A stretch of DNA of 21,010 bases from DATFWC01 sp045801465 (GCA_045801465.1 JBJMSU010000116.1:1-21010); one strand, 5' to 3'; shown: positions 1 to 8,259, counted from the stretch's first letter. Notes: generated by a model from the letters alone, not told the origin. Numbers and translations are program-made.

Positions 1-905
1 GGCCCGGTGAGCATCATGGCGGGCTCCGAGCCGATATTAGCGAACGCCTTGATCTTGGCGCGCGCCTTGAGGCCGGCACGGCGACCGGCCTGCTTGTTGC
101 CGACCAGCACGGCGGCGGCACCGTCGACGATGCCCGAGGAGTTGCCGGCGTGGTGAACGTGGTTGACGGCCTCCACCTCCGGATGTGCCTGGATGGCGAC
201 CGCGTTGAACCCGCCGAGCTCGCCCATCTGGACGAACGCGGGATTGAGCTGCGCCAGCGACTGCATGCTGGTGGTGGGCCGCATGTGCTCGTCCTTGGCC
301 AGGATGGTGAGGCCATTGACGTCCTTGACCGGCAACACCGAATGCTTGAAGCGGCCGTCGTCCCACGCGCTTGCCGCGCGCTTCTGGCTCTCGACCGCAT
401 AGGCATCGACGTCGTCGCGCGAGAAGCCGTAGCGCGTGGCGATGAGATCGGCCGAGATGCCCTGCGGCATGAAGTACGATTTGATCGCGATCGACGGGTC
501 GGTCTGCCAGGCGCCGCCGGCGGCCCCGATGCCGACGCGGCTCATGGATTCGACACCGCCGCCGATCGCCATGTCCTGCTGGCCGGCCATGACCTGCGCC
601 GAGGCGAAGTTGACGGCGTCGAGACCCGAGGCGCAGAAGCGGTTGATCTGCAGGCCCGGCACGCCGTCGCCATAGTCGGCGACCAGCGCGGCACTGCGCG
701 CGATGTTGCCGCCGGCTTCGCCCACCGGATCGACGCAGCCGAGCACCACATCGTCGACCAGGCCGGGGTCGAGCTCGTTGCGGTTCTTGATCGCGCCGAG
801 CGCCTGGGCCGCAAGATTGAGCGCCGTGACTTCGTGCAGGGCGCCGTCGGCCTTGCCGCGGCCGCGCGGGGTGCGCACGTGATCGTAGATGAAGGCGTCG
901 GCCAT
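1..905 (-). CDS. Acetyl-CoA acetyltransferase / 3-ketoacyl-CoA thiolase (partial, C-terminus cut by window edge)
   Basis: Thiolase-superfamily enzyme that cleaves 3-ketoacyl-CoA with CoA (or condenses acetyl-CoA), the last step of beta-oxidation. About 301 residues are visible, starting MADAFIYDHVRTPRG. The acyl-accepting cysteine is Cys91 in the motif NRFCASGLDAVN, followed by the glycine-rich GGGVESMSRV stretch and the HHAGNSSGIVDGAAAV segment. The C-terminal His and Cys catalytic motifs expected near residues 350 and 380 lie beyond the window. The ATG at 905 has a good ribosome site (GAGGAG, 7 nt upstream). It is the fourth gene of the operon MerR, two acyl-CoA dehydrogenases, thiolase. 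From this gene order a 3-hydroxyacyl-CoA dehydrogenase/enoyl-CoA hydratase (FadB/FadJ type) may follow outside the window; that is inference. Whether it acts on long or short chains cannot be read from the sequence. Confidence 0.93.
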   Translation of the reverse strand, partial: MADAFIYDHVRTPRGRGKADGALHEVTALNLAAQALGAIKNRNELDPGLVDDVVLGCVDPVGEAGGNIARSAALVADYGDGVPGLQINRFCASGLDAVNFASAQVMAGQQDMAIGGGVESMSRVGIGAAGGAWQTDPSIAIKSYFMPQGISADLIATRYGFSRDDVDAYAVESQKRAASAWDDGRFKHSVLPVKDVNGLTILAKDEHMRPTTSMQSLAQLNPAFVQMGELGGFNAVAIQAHPEVEAVNHVHHAGNSSGIVDGAAAVLVGNKQAGRRAGLKARAKIKAFANIGSEPAMMLTG

Positions 906-931
906 TGGCGTTCTCCTCGACGGTTTGCAGC

Positions 932-947
932 CGGAGACAAGTCTCCG
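932..947 (-). other. Intercistronic hairpin between the LCAD-like gene and the thiolase gene
   Basis: The 16-nt sequence CGGAGACAAGTCTCCG is self-complementary (6-bp stem, 4-nt loop) and sits in the 47-bp gap between the stop of the acyl-CoA dehydrogenase and the thiolase start. No U-run follows it in the direction of transcription, so it does not look like an intrinsic terminator. It could affect mRNA processing or stability, or be chance. Confidence 0.35.
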
Positions 948-952
948 AAGAT

Positions 953-2110
953 CTAAAGGCTCCGGGCGATCAGGAGCTTCATGATCTCATTGGTGCCGGC
1001 ATAGATGCGTTGGACGCGCGCGTCGCGGTACATGCGCGAGATCGGGTATTCATCCATATAGCCATAGCCGCCGAACAATTGCAGGCAGCGATCGACGATT
1101 TTGTTCTGCAGATCGGTCAGCCAATACTTCGCCATCGATGCCGTCGTCGTGTCGAGCGCTCCCGCCAGATGCCGCTCCACGCAGTGGTCATGAAAGACCT
1201 TGCCGATGGTGGCTTCGGTCTTGCACTCGGCGAGCTCGAACTGCGTGTTCTGGAACTCGATGATCGCCTTGCCGAACGCCTTGCGCTCCTTCACGTAGGC
1301 GATGGTGAGCGCCAAGGCGCGCTCCATCATGGCGACCGCGGCGGTCGCGACGATCAGCCGCTCCTGCGGCAACTCGGTCATCAGCTGGACGAAGCCCTGC
1401 CCTTCCTCGGTGCCGAGGAGGCTCTCGGCCGGCAGCTTCGTCTCGTCGAAGAACAGCTCGGACGTGTCGGCCCAATCCATGCCGAGCTTCTTGAGCTTGC
1501 GGCCGCGGCGGAAGCCAGACGCGTCCTCGGTCTCTACCACCATGAGCGAGACGCCTTTGGCGCCCTGCTTGGGATCGGTCTTGGCCACCACGATGATCAG
1601 ATTGGCGTGCTGGCCATTGGTGATGAAGGTCTTGGCGCCGTTGAGCACATAGCCGTTGCCGGACTTGACCGCGCTGGTGCGCACGCCCTGCAGGTCGGAG
1701 CCGGTGCCGGGCTCCGTCATGGCGATGGCGCCGACGAGCTCGCCGGTCGCGAGCTTCGGCAACCAGCGTTGCTTTTGCTCCTCGCTGCCGTAATGGAGGA
1801 TGTAGGGCGCGACGATGCCGGAGTGCAGCGGTGCGCCGAAGCCGTCGAGGCCGGCAAGCGCGATCTCGCGATTGATCACCGCTTCATGCGCGAACGTGCC
1901 GCCGGCGCCGCCGTATTGTTCCGGCATCGCGGCGCACAAGAGCCCCGCCTCGCCGGCCTTCTGCCACATGGCGCGCTCCATGATGCCGTCCTCGTTCCAC
2001 TGCTCGAGGTTCGGCACGAACTCGGCGGCGAAGAAGCGTCGCGCCTGCTCCTCGAGCAGCACGAGATCCTCGGTCATCCAGGCCGGGCGCGGCACGTTGA
2101 GGACGTTCAT
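953..2110 (-). CDS. Acyl-CoA dehydrogenase, LCAD-like
   Basis: FAD-dependent acyl-CoA dehydrogenase of 385 residues, the usual length for the family. It oxidises acyl-CoA to trans-2-enoyl-CoA and passes electrons to electron-transfer flavoprotein. The FAD/substrate motif AMTEPGTGSDLQG (about residues 130-142) and FITNG (162-166) are intact. Near the C-terminus the loop reads RIYAGTNEIM, without the Glu used as base by medium- and short-chain enzymes. Instead LPQERL carries Glu250, the position used by long-chain and isovaleryl-CoA dehydrogenases, so a long- or branched-chain substrate is likely (inference). The ATG at 2110 was chosen because the family N-terminus (WMTEDLVLLEEQARRFF) follows and a GAGGAAA ribosome site overlaps the TGA stop of the upstream gene, 14 bp away. 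The open frame runs 65 codons further upstream, but only inside the neighbouring gene. Confidence 0.94.
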   Translation of the reverse strand: MNVLNVPRPAWMTEDLVLLEEQARRFFAAEFVPNLEQWNEDGIMERAMWQKAGEAGLLCAAMPEQYGGAGGTFAHEAVINREIALAGLDGFGAPLHSGIVAPYILHYGSEEQKQRWLPKLATGELVGAIAMTEPGTGSDLQGVRTSAVKSGNGYVLNGAKTFITNGQHANLIIVVAKTDPKQGAKGVSLMVVETEDASGFRRGRKLKKLGMDWADTSELFFDETKLPAESLLGTEEGQGFVQLMTELPQERLIVATAAVAMMERALALTIAYVKERKAFGKAIIEFQNTQFELAECKTEATIGKVFHDHCVERHLAGALDTTTASMAKYWLTDLQNKIVDRCLQLFGGYGYMDEYPISRMYRDARVQRIYAGTNEIMKLLIARSL

Positions 2111-2124
2111 TGCTTCGGCTTTCC

Positions 2125-3906
2125 TCAAAACGCCTCGGCCGGCAGCTCCATCGTGCTGGCCGCGCCGGACTGGATGCGCTTCAGGTGCGCCGCCGTTTCG
2201 GGCAGCAGGCGCTCCATGAAGAAGCGGCCGGTGACGAGCTTGGCGTTGAGCCGCGCATCGCCGTGGGCGAACTTTTCCTTCGCGGCCTTGACCATCTGTC
2301 CCCACATATAGCCCAGCGCCACCAGGCCGAAGAGGTGCATGTAGTCATAAGCACCGGCGCCGGCATTGTCGGGCTTGGCCATGGCGTTCTGCATGAACCA
2401 CATGGTCGCCTGCTGCAGGTCCTTCAGGGCGTCGCCGAGCGGCGTCACATAGGGCTTCATCTCGTCGCCGCTGTTCTCCTTCACGAAGCCCTGCACCTCG
2501 TTGAACAACGCCATGATGGCGCGCCCGCCGTCACGGCCGAGCTTGCGGCCGACCAAATCGAGCGCCTGGATGCCGTTCGCGCCCTCATAGATCATGGCGA
2601 TGCGCGCATCGCGCACGAACTGCTCGATCCCGTGCTCGCGGATATAGCCGTGGCCGCCGTAGATCTGCTGCGCCGCCACCGCGCTGGCAAAGCCCTGGTC
2701 GGTGAGCACGCCTTTGATCACCGGCGTGAGCAGGCCCATGTGGTCGTCGGCCGCCTGCCGCTCCTTCTCGTCTTGCGAGCGATGGGCGATGTCGCCCTTG
2801 AGCGCCGTCCACAGGACCAGCGCGCGACCGGCCTCGTTGATGGCCTTCATGGTCATGAGCGAGCGGCGCACGTCCGGATGCACGATGATCGGGTCGGCCG
2901 GCTGGTTCGGGAACTTGGGTCCCGACAGCGCCCTCCCCTGCAAACGCTCCTTTGCGTAGGCGACGGCGTTCTGGCAGGCGACTTCCGAAATCGCGAGCCC
3001 CTGCACGCCGACATGCAGCCGCGCCTCGTTCATCATCGTGAACATCGCCTGCAGGCCGCGGTTCTCCTGGCCGATCAGCCACCCGGTCGCGTCCTCGTAG
3101 TTGAGGACGCAGGTCGAGTTGCCGTGGATCCCCATCTTCTCCTCGATCGACCCGCAGGTGACGCCGTTGTGAGCGCCAAGCGCGCCATTGGGGCCGGGCA
3201 AGAACTTCGGCACGATGAACAGCGACGTGCCCCTGGTGCCGGGCGGCGCGCCCTCGATGCGGGCGAGAACGAGGTGCACGATGTTGTCGGCCAGGTCGTG
3301 CTCGCCGGACGAGATGAAGATCTTCGTGCCGGTGATCTTGTAGCTGCCATCCGGCTGCGGCACCGCCTTCGTGCGCAGGAGACCGAGATCCGTGCCGCAA
3401 TGCGGCTCGGTCAAGTTCATGGTGCCGGTCCAGGTGCCGGCGACCAGGTTTGGCAGGAAGATCGCCTTCTGCTCGGGCGAGCCATGGGTCAGGATCGCGG
3501 CGATCGCCCCCTGCGTGAGGCCGGGATACATCGTGAAGGCCATATTGGCGGAGGCGAGGAACTCGTTGAGGATCGTGGTCAGGATGGCGGGGAGGCCCTG
3601 GCCGCCGTACTCGGCCGGCGCCGAAATGCCGATCCAGCCGCCCTCGACCAGCTGCCGGTAGGCTTCCTTGAACCCCTTCGGCGTGGTCACGCTGCCGTCA
3701 TCGTGGCGCCGGCACCCCTCCGTATCGCCGACGCGGTTGAGAGGAAGCAGCACCTGCTCGCAGAACTTGGCGGCCTCAGTGAGGACCGCTTCGACGATGT
3801 CCGGCGAGGCTTCGGAAAAGCCCGGCAGATTGTTGTAGCGCTCGAGGCGAAAGACATCGTTGAGGAGGAACAGCACGTCGTCCACGGGCGCCTTATAGAT
3901 CGGCAT
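2125..3906 (-). CDS. Acyl-CoA dehydrogenase with C-terminal extension (DmdC/FadE type)
   Basis: Large acyl-CoA dehydrogenase, 593 residues. It begins MPIYKAPVDDVLFLLNDVF, the short N-terminal domain typical of the DmdC-like subfamily, and has about 130 extra residues after the catalytic core that match the DmdC-type C-terminal domain. Visible motifs are NLTEPHCGTDLG for FAD/substrate binding, KIFISSGEHD, and IYEGANGIQALDLVGRK, where Glu441 is the expected catalytic base. Such enzymes act on fatty acyl-CoAs or, in DmdC, on methylmercaptopropionyl-CoA; with a thiolase and MerR regulator beside it, general fatty-acid oxidation is the likelier role. GGAGG lies 5 nt before the ATG at 3906; a TTG one codon upstream is too close to that site. 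Its ATG overlaps the regulator's stop by one base (TGATG), suggesting coupled translation. Confidence 0.94.
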   Translation of the reverse strand: MPIYKAPVDDVLFLLNDVFRLERYNNLPGFSEASPDIVEAVLTEAAKFCEQVLLPLNRVGDTEGCRRHDDGSVTTPKGFKEAYRQLVEGGWIGISAPAEYGGQGLPAILTTILNEFLASANMAFTMYPGLTQGAIAAILTHGSPEQKAIFLPNLVAGTWTGTMNLTEPHCGTDLGLLRTKAVPQPDGSYKITGTKIFISSGEHDLADNIVHLVLARIEGAPPGTRGTSLFIVPKFLPGPNGALGAHNGVTCGSIEEKMGIHGNSTCVLNYEDATGWLIGQENRGLQAMFTMMNEARLHVGVQGLAISEVACQNAVAYAKERLQGRALSGPKFPNQPADPIIVHPDVRRSLMTMKAINEAGRALVLWTALKGDIAHRSQDEKERQAADDHMGLLTPVIKGVLTDQGFASAVAAQQIYGGHGYIREHGIEQFVRDARIAMIYEGANGIQALDLVGRKLGRDGGRAIMALFNEVQGFVKENSGDEMKPYVTPLGDALKDLQQATMWFMQNAMAKPDNAGAGAYDYMHLFGLVALGYMWGQMVKAAKEKFAHGDARLNAKLVTGRFFMERLLPETAAHLKRIQSGAASTMELPAEAF

Positions 3907-4406
3907 CAACTCCTCCGATTTGCTTCACCGGCGATGTCCGACCGCGCCGCCCGCATGCGAAAGCGCGGCTTCATCCCGGGCTCCCCGGGCGCGCCGCGCT
4001 CGAGCATGCGTCCGACGGTGTCGCACGCGCGGCGCAATTCATCGATCACCCGTTCGATGTCGGTCTTCTGGCGTTCCAGCCGGGTCAGACGTTCGTGAAA
4101 CTTGGACAGGGCGACGCGCAACTGCGTCTCTTGCCCGTCGCCGAGGTCGTAAAGGTCGAGCATCTCGCGGACTTCGTCCAGCGAGAAGCCGACGTTCCTG
4201 CCCATCAGCACGTATTTGAGGCGGGCGCGGTCGCGCCGGGTGTAGAGTCGCTCGAGACCGTCGCGGCGCGGGCTGAGCAGACCTTTTTCCTCGTAGAACC
4301 GCAGCGTGCGCGCCGTGACGCCGCATTCCTTCACGAGGTCGCGAATGGTGAAGATCTCGCGGTCCACGTCAAAGCTCGGCTCGGTGGCCGTCTGTCGCGC
4401 CGGCAT
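3906..4406 (-). CDS. MerR-family transcriptional regulator of the beta-oxidation operon
   Basis: A 166-residue MerR-type regulator. Residues 18-85 form the winged helix-turn-helix (FTIRDLVKECGVTARTLRFY, then YEEKGLL and a YTRRDRARLKYVLMGRNVGFSLDEV segment). Residues about 98-130 look like the dimerisation coiled coil, and a short Arg-rich tail follows. No metal-binding cysteine cluster is seen, so an acyl-CoA-type effector fits better than a metal (inference). It is the first gene of the operon and probably its own regulator, like LiuR-type proteins of acyl-CoA catabolism. An in-frame upstream start at 4478 would make the palindrome at 4440-4455 coding; the ATG at 4406 has AAGAGG about 7 nt upstream and gives the family N-terminus, so it is preferred. 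Confidence 0.93.
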   Translation of the reverse strand: MPARQTATEPSFDVDREIFTIRDLVKECGVTARTLRFYEEKGLLSPRRDGLERLYTRRDRARLKYVLMGRNVGFSLDEVREMLDLYDLGDGQETQLRVALSKFHERLTRLERQKTDIERVIDELRRACDTVGRMLERGAPGEPGMKPRFRMRAARSDIAGEANRRS

Positions 4407-4426
4407 GAAGCACCTCTTGTTCGGTG

Positions 4427-4455
4427 AATCTATCACCAGTTGACGTAAACGTAAA
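4427..4455 (-). promoter_or_regulatory. Candidate promoter of the MerR-fadE operon
   Basis: Read on the minus strand, TTTACG (4455-4450) and TAGATT (4432-4427) are separated by 17 bp and each match the sigma-70 consensus at 4 of 6 positions. The palindromic operator overlaps the -35 element and part of the spacer, which is a geometry MerR-family proteins use. This is a pattern match only. Confidence 0.35.
4440..4455. promoter_or_regulatory. Palindromic operator, probable MerR/LiuR-like binding site
   Basis: TTGACGTAAACGTAAA is an imperfect palindrome (12 of 16 positions symmetric) with two ACGT cores. It lies 34 bp upstream of the regulator's ATG. From memory it closely resembles the ACGT-N3-ACGT-like operators described for LiuR-type MerR regulators of acyl-CoA and branched-chain amino-acid catabolism in proteobacteria. 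Binding by the adjacent regulator is inferred. Confidence 0.6.
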
Positions 4456-4871
4456 GCCCGGCCCGCAAGATTCGTCATCGTGGCTTTTTCCGATTGTGAA
4501 TTTCCCCGGGCGCCGAAATCCGGAGCGAGTCAGCCTCGATGGGCTGCTGCGGCGCACCGGCGTTCGGCGCCTCTGATTTCAGTCCACCCGGACGATTTTG
4601 CCGACCGGCATGAATACGCCAGAAGTCACCAGGGCATCCTTGATGTTCAACTGCGGCCGCCATGGTGCCGGGCCAAATGAAACAGGCTCGGATCTCCGGC
4701 CAATCCGGGGCAGCCGACGCGCCGCCAAACCTTAACGGCTTATTTACCCTAAGGCGGAAAAGTCGGGTCCGGGGACACAAGGACCGCGCCCGCCCTCACG
4801 TGCCGTTAACAAGCGTTGCCGACACGGCCGCTGGGTCCTCCCCGTCGCGAGCGAGAACACGGGTCGAGCGC
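4456..4871. other. Divergent intergenic region between the beta-oxidation operon and the PodJ-like gene
   Basis: About 416 bp with no supportable gene. It must contain the promoter of the PodJ-like gene, but no strong -35/-10 pair stands out. At 4732-4747 there is a degenerate CtrA-box-like sequence (TTAA, 7 bp, TTTAC), and another TTAAC occurs at 4806. Short open frames here have no ribosome sites or recognisable products. Confidence 0.5.
4732..4747 (+). promoter_or_regulatory. Degenerate CtrA-box-like site upstream of the PodJ-like gene
   Basis: TTAACGGCTTATTTAC matches the TTAA-N7-TTAAC pattern of the alphaproteobacterial cell-cycle regulator CtrA with one mismatch. It is 125 bp upstream of the chosen start of a polarity-type gene. 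TTAA-containing words are fairly rare in this GC-rich DNA, but one near-match is weak evidence. Confidence 0.3.
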
Positions 4872-7800
4872 ATGAAGTCAGCCGCAGCGTGGAACGTGAA
4901 GGGCGTCGGCGCCGATGCACGCGAGACAGCGCGCGAAGCCGCGCGGCGCGCCGGCCTCTCGGTCGGCGAGTGGCTCGATTCCGTCATCATGGAATCGGCC
5001 GACGAGACCGACCGGAGCGCAGACGAGAGCGCAGAAGACGGCGACTTTTCCACCATCCATCAGCGCCTCGATGCCCTGGCGACACGCCTCGGCAAGCTGC
5101 GGTCCGCCGGCAGACCGCGCGCAAGCGACCGGCGCGGCGACGACATCGGCTCCGACCTGCGCGGGTTGGAAACCTGGCTCTCCGGCATCACCAAAGACCT
5201 GGCGCGATGCGGCGAGGAGACGCCGCAGCGCGTCACCGACGCCATCAACGGGTTGAACGAGCGCCTCGACAACCTGATCGACAGCGGACGCGTTGCGGCC
5301 AGCGAGTTCGGGCGGCCGGTCCGTCCGCTCGACGAGCTCAACGGGGAAACCCGGCGCACGGCATTCCCCTTCAAGCGGCGGACAGAGGCGACCGGGGACG
5401 TGGTCAGCGAGATCAAGACACGTCAGCACGCCCTTGATGGAGCGTCCGGCAGCGACCCCGGCGACGAGCTCGATCGCCGCACGGATACGCCCGGTTGGCG
5501 CAAGCCCACCTCCGAACTCGACCGGCACCTGCGCACGCTCACGCGCCAGCTCGACATGATGCGCCGGCCTTGTGGCTTCGAAGACTCGGTCGCGGCGCTG
5601 CGCCACGATCTCGGCACGATCGGCGACGCGCTCTCGAAGGCCATGCCGCGCTGCGCCCTGGATGCCTTGGAAAACGAGGTGCAGTCGCTCGCCGATCGCG
5701 CCGGCCGCGGTCGCCGTCGCCATGGCGACAGCGCCGGAATCGCCGCCATCGAGCGCCGGCTCGGCAAAGTGCATGACGAGCTGAACGAGCTCACGCCGGC
5801 GGAAAGCGTCGGCGGCCTGGAAGCGGCCGTTGAGTCACTCTCGCGCAAGATCGACGTCCTGGCGTCCAGCGGCCCCGACCTCGCGGCGCAGCAGCACCTC
5901 GAGACGGCCATTGCCGAACTGAGCGGGCTGACCGGGCGCGTGGCATCGGGCGAGGCCTTGGCGGCGCTGGCCAGAGAGGTGCGCGCGCTGGCGGAGCGCA
6001 TGGACCGGTTTGCCGCGTCGGCAGGCAAGAATGCCGTGTCCTCGCTCGAGCAGCGCCTCGAAACGCTCAGTGACACCATCAACGCACGTGCCGCCGAGGC
6101 CGGGCGGGCGGTGTCGTCTCGGCTCGAACCGTTGCTCACCGCGCTGTCGGCCCAGCTCGAACGGCTCGATCTCGGCGGCAACGATCAAGCCGCGCTCGAG
6201 CATATCGGAGGTGAGATTGCCAAGCTTGCCGACAAGATAAACGCGTCCGACGCGCGCCTCGGAAATATCGACTCGATCGAACGTGCCTTGGCCGATCTCT
6301 TTCTGCAGATCGAGGAGACCCGCGCGAACACCGTCGAAGCCTCCGAGTTCCAGCGCGATCTCGCTGACCTGCGCCTGACGCAAACGGAAGCCGAGCTGCG
6401 CACCCAGCAGATATTCGAAGCCGTCCAGGACACCATCGAGCGCCTGGCCAATCGCCTCGCCGCCATGGAGGGCGAAGCGCAAGCCGAGCCGGTGCAACCG
6501 CCTCTTGCGGCCCCGGCGCGGGTTCCCCCGATCGCAATGCCGGCCCCCGCGGCCCCGCCGGCCAAGACGCCAGCTCCGCAGAGCGGCAAATCGCCGGCTC
6601 CGGCGCGAGCCGCTGAGCGCGCGGCAGCGATGCCGCCCACCCCTCGTGCCTCGATCGATCCGAACCTTCCTGGCGATCATCCGCTCGAGCCCGGCTCCAC
6701 GGGATCGCGGGGACGCAAGGCCAGTCCAGGGCAGCGAATTTCAGGCGAAGGAGCGCCGGCGCCGATCAAGCCCAATACGCCGCCGGAGGCGGGCGACAAG
6801 GCCAATTTCATCGCCGCGGCACGACGCGCCGCCCAGGCGGCCGCGGCCGGAGTCCTGCCGGGCGTAAAAAGACCGGATGACAAGACGCCATCGGCATCCG
6901 GCGAGGCCGGCGACACGCTGGCGAAACTCAAACGCCCTCTCGTCATGAGCGTGGCTGCGGCCGTGCTCGTGGTCGGTGCCACGCACGTGACGCTGAGCAT
7001 GCTCGCCCCATCCGGCAGCGCGCGCGTCGAGGCCCCGCGTCAGACCGCCGAGATCGTGGCTGCCTCCGTGCGGGAGCCCACGAAGCCGGCGAATGGGCCC
7101 GCCAATCCGCCGAGCCAAGGGGCGGAGACCGCTGCGGCCAAATCGCCACCTGCGCCCATTCCCGGGCTGCAATTGTTCGCCCCGAGCCCGGTGACCAATT
7201 TTGCCGAGGTCGCGAATGCGCCAGCCGGCTCCCCCGACGTCACCGGCTCGCTGCCAAAGGCGGATGGAGGCACGGCGAGCACACCGGGGCGGGCCGTTGC
7301 GGCAGCACCCGCGGCCGACAACCTGCCCGCCGCGATCGCCGGGGCGGGCCTGCGTTCCGCGGCCGCCGCCGGAAATCCGGCGGCCGAATACGAGATCGCC
7401 GTGCGCTACGCGGAAGGTCGCGGCGTTCCGCAAAGCCTGAGCGAGGCGGTGCGTTGGCTCGAGCGTGCCGCGGCGCGGGGCCTGGCGCCGGCGCAGTATC
7501 GGCTGGGCAGCTTCTATGAAAAAGGCAACGGCGTGAGGAAGGACCTCGAGGCCGCGCGCCGTCTCTACATCGCGGCCGCCGACAAGGGCAACGCGCGAGC
7601 GATGCACAACCTTGCCGTCCTCCACGCCGAAGGCATCGACGGCAAGCCCGAGTACAAGGCCGCTGCCCAGTGGTTTCGCAAGGCCGCCGGCTACGGCATC
7701 GCCGACAGCCAGTACAATCTCGGAATCCTGTATGCCCGCGGGATCGGCGTCGAGCAGAACCTCGCCGAGTCCTACAAATGGTTCGCACTCGCCGCCCAGC

Positions 7801-8009
7801 AGGGGGATCAGGACGCAGGCCGCAAGCGCGACGACGTGGCGACCCGCCTCGACCCGCAATCGCTCGTGGCGGCGAAGCTCGCCGCCCAGACGTTCACGGC
7901 TGAGTCGCAGCCCGAAGAGGCGACAACCGTCAAGCCCGCTGGCGACAGCTGGGACCGCACTGCCGCGCCGGCGGCCACCAAACCCAAAGCGGCGGCACGG
8001 CGCATCTGA
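4872..8009 (+). CDS. PodJ-like polar organizing protein with coiled coils, one TM segment and SEL1 repeats
   Basis: A 1045-residue protein. The N-terminal motif WNVKGVGADARETAREAARRAGLSVGEWLDSVI (begins near residue 7) is the signature seen at the start of alphaproteobacterial PodJ-type proteins. Residues about 60-530 are charged and heptad-like, predicting long coiled coils. A Pro/Ala-rich linker (about 532-688) follows, then a single membrane span (about 690-713). The periplasmic part ends in four tandem 36-residue SEL1 repeats (835-978). This topology suits a polar scaffold linking cytoplasmic partners to the periplasm. Caulobacter PodJ ends in a peptidoglycan-binding domain; none is recognisable here. 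The ATG at 4872 was chosen because the conserved motif starts just after it; the frame is open back to 4662, giving 70 unconserved residues. No strong ribosome site is visible. Orthology to PodJ is likely, but function is inferred. Confidence 0.85.
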   Translation: MKSAAAWNVKGVGADARETAREAARRAGLSVGEWLDSVIMESADETDRSADESAEDGDFSTIHQRLDALATRLGKLRSAGRPRASDRRGDDIGSDLRGLETWLSGITKDLARCGEETPQRVTDAINGLNERLDNLIDSGRVAASEFGRPVRPLDELNGETRRTAFPFKRRTEATGDVVSEIKTRQHALDGASGSDPGDELDRRTDTPGWRKPTSELDRHLRTLTRQLDMMRRPCGFEDSVAALRHDLGTIGDALSKAMPRCALDALENEVQSLADRAGRGRRRHGDSAGIAAIERRLGKVHDELNELTPAESVGGLEAAVESLSRKIDVLASSGPDLAAQQHLETAIAELSGLTGRVASGEALAALAREVRALAERMDRFAASAGKNAVSSLEQRLETLSDTINARAAEAGRAVSSRLEPLLTALSAQLERLDLGGNDQAALEHIGGEIAKLADKINASDARLGNIDSIERALADLFLQIEETRANTVEASEFQRDLADLRLTQTEAELRTQQIFEAVQDTIERLANRLAAMEGEAQAEPVQPPLAAPARVPPIAMPAPAAPPAKTPAPQSGKSPAPARAAERAAAMPPTPRASIDPNLPGDHPLEPGSTGSRGRKASPGQRISGEGAPAPIKPNTPPEAGDKANFIAAARRAAQAAAAGVLPGVKRPDDKTPSASGEAGDTLAKLKRPLVMSVAAAVLVVGATHVTLSMLAPSGSARVEAPRQTAEIVAASVREPTKPANGPANPPSQGAETAAAKSPPAPIPGLQLFAPSPVTNFAEVANAPAGSPDVTGSLPKADGGTASTPGRAVAAAPAADNLPAAIAGAGLRSAAAAGNPAAEYEIAVRYAEGRGVPQSLSEAVRWLERAAARGLAPAQYRLGSFYEKGNGVRKDLEAARRLYIAAADKGNARAMHNLAVLHAEGIDGKPEYKAAAQWFRKAAGYGIADSQYNLGILYARGIGVEQNLAESYKWFALAAQQGDQDAGRKRDDVATRLDPQSLVAAKLAAQTFTAESQPEEATTVKPAGDSWDRTAAPAATKPKAAARRI

Positions 8010-8040
8010 CGCCGCGATCGTGTCCCGATTGTCGCGGCGT
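8009..8040 (+). terminator. Hairpin at the end of the PodJ-like gene, possible terminator
   Basis: A perfect 9-bp inverted repeat (ACGCCGCGA at 8009-8017, TCGCGGCGT at 8032-8040) with a 14-nt loop begins at the last base of the stop codon. There is no following U-run, so it is at best a weak intrinsic terminator or a 3'-end stabilising hairpin. Confidence 0.4.
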
Positions 8041-8259
8041 GAAACGGTCTCCGCAGCCGCTCGTATCTGAGCCCGAGGTGCTTGAACTCGCCACACGCGT
8101 AGTGGTGTTAGTGGTTTTATGAGACCGGCGCCGATCTCGCCAGGGCGCTCGGCGCAGATCGCCTTGACCGCAGTGCTTGCAAAACGGCCGCAACCGGGCC
8201 ACTCGTGGGCGGCATCCTCTCGCAGCCTGAGCGCCGGCATGACCGGTGGATGACGCAAA

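Noticed and set aside
905..2311. Plus-strand open frame of 468 codons
   Set aside because: Antisense shadow of the LCAD-like gene, with no family resemblance; the minus-strand frame has all the enzyme motifs.
2110..4098. Long plus-strand open frame (662 codons) opposite the acyl-CoA dehydrogenase genes
   Set aside because: Antisense shadow of the larger acyl-CoA dehydrogenase; the product has no recognisable domain and is rich in His/Arg/Ala/Gly, as expected from reversed GC-rich codons.
4426..4531. Two GANTC methylation sites (4426-4430, 4527-4531) near the PodJ-like promoter
   Set aside because: Two sites in a region of this size are close to chance expectation; not enough to claim CcrM/GcrA control.
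6741..8258. Minus-strand open frame of 505 codons opposite the PodJ-like gene
   Set aside because: Antisense shadow; no domain, no ribosome site, and the plus strand carries SEL1 repeats and a TM segment.
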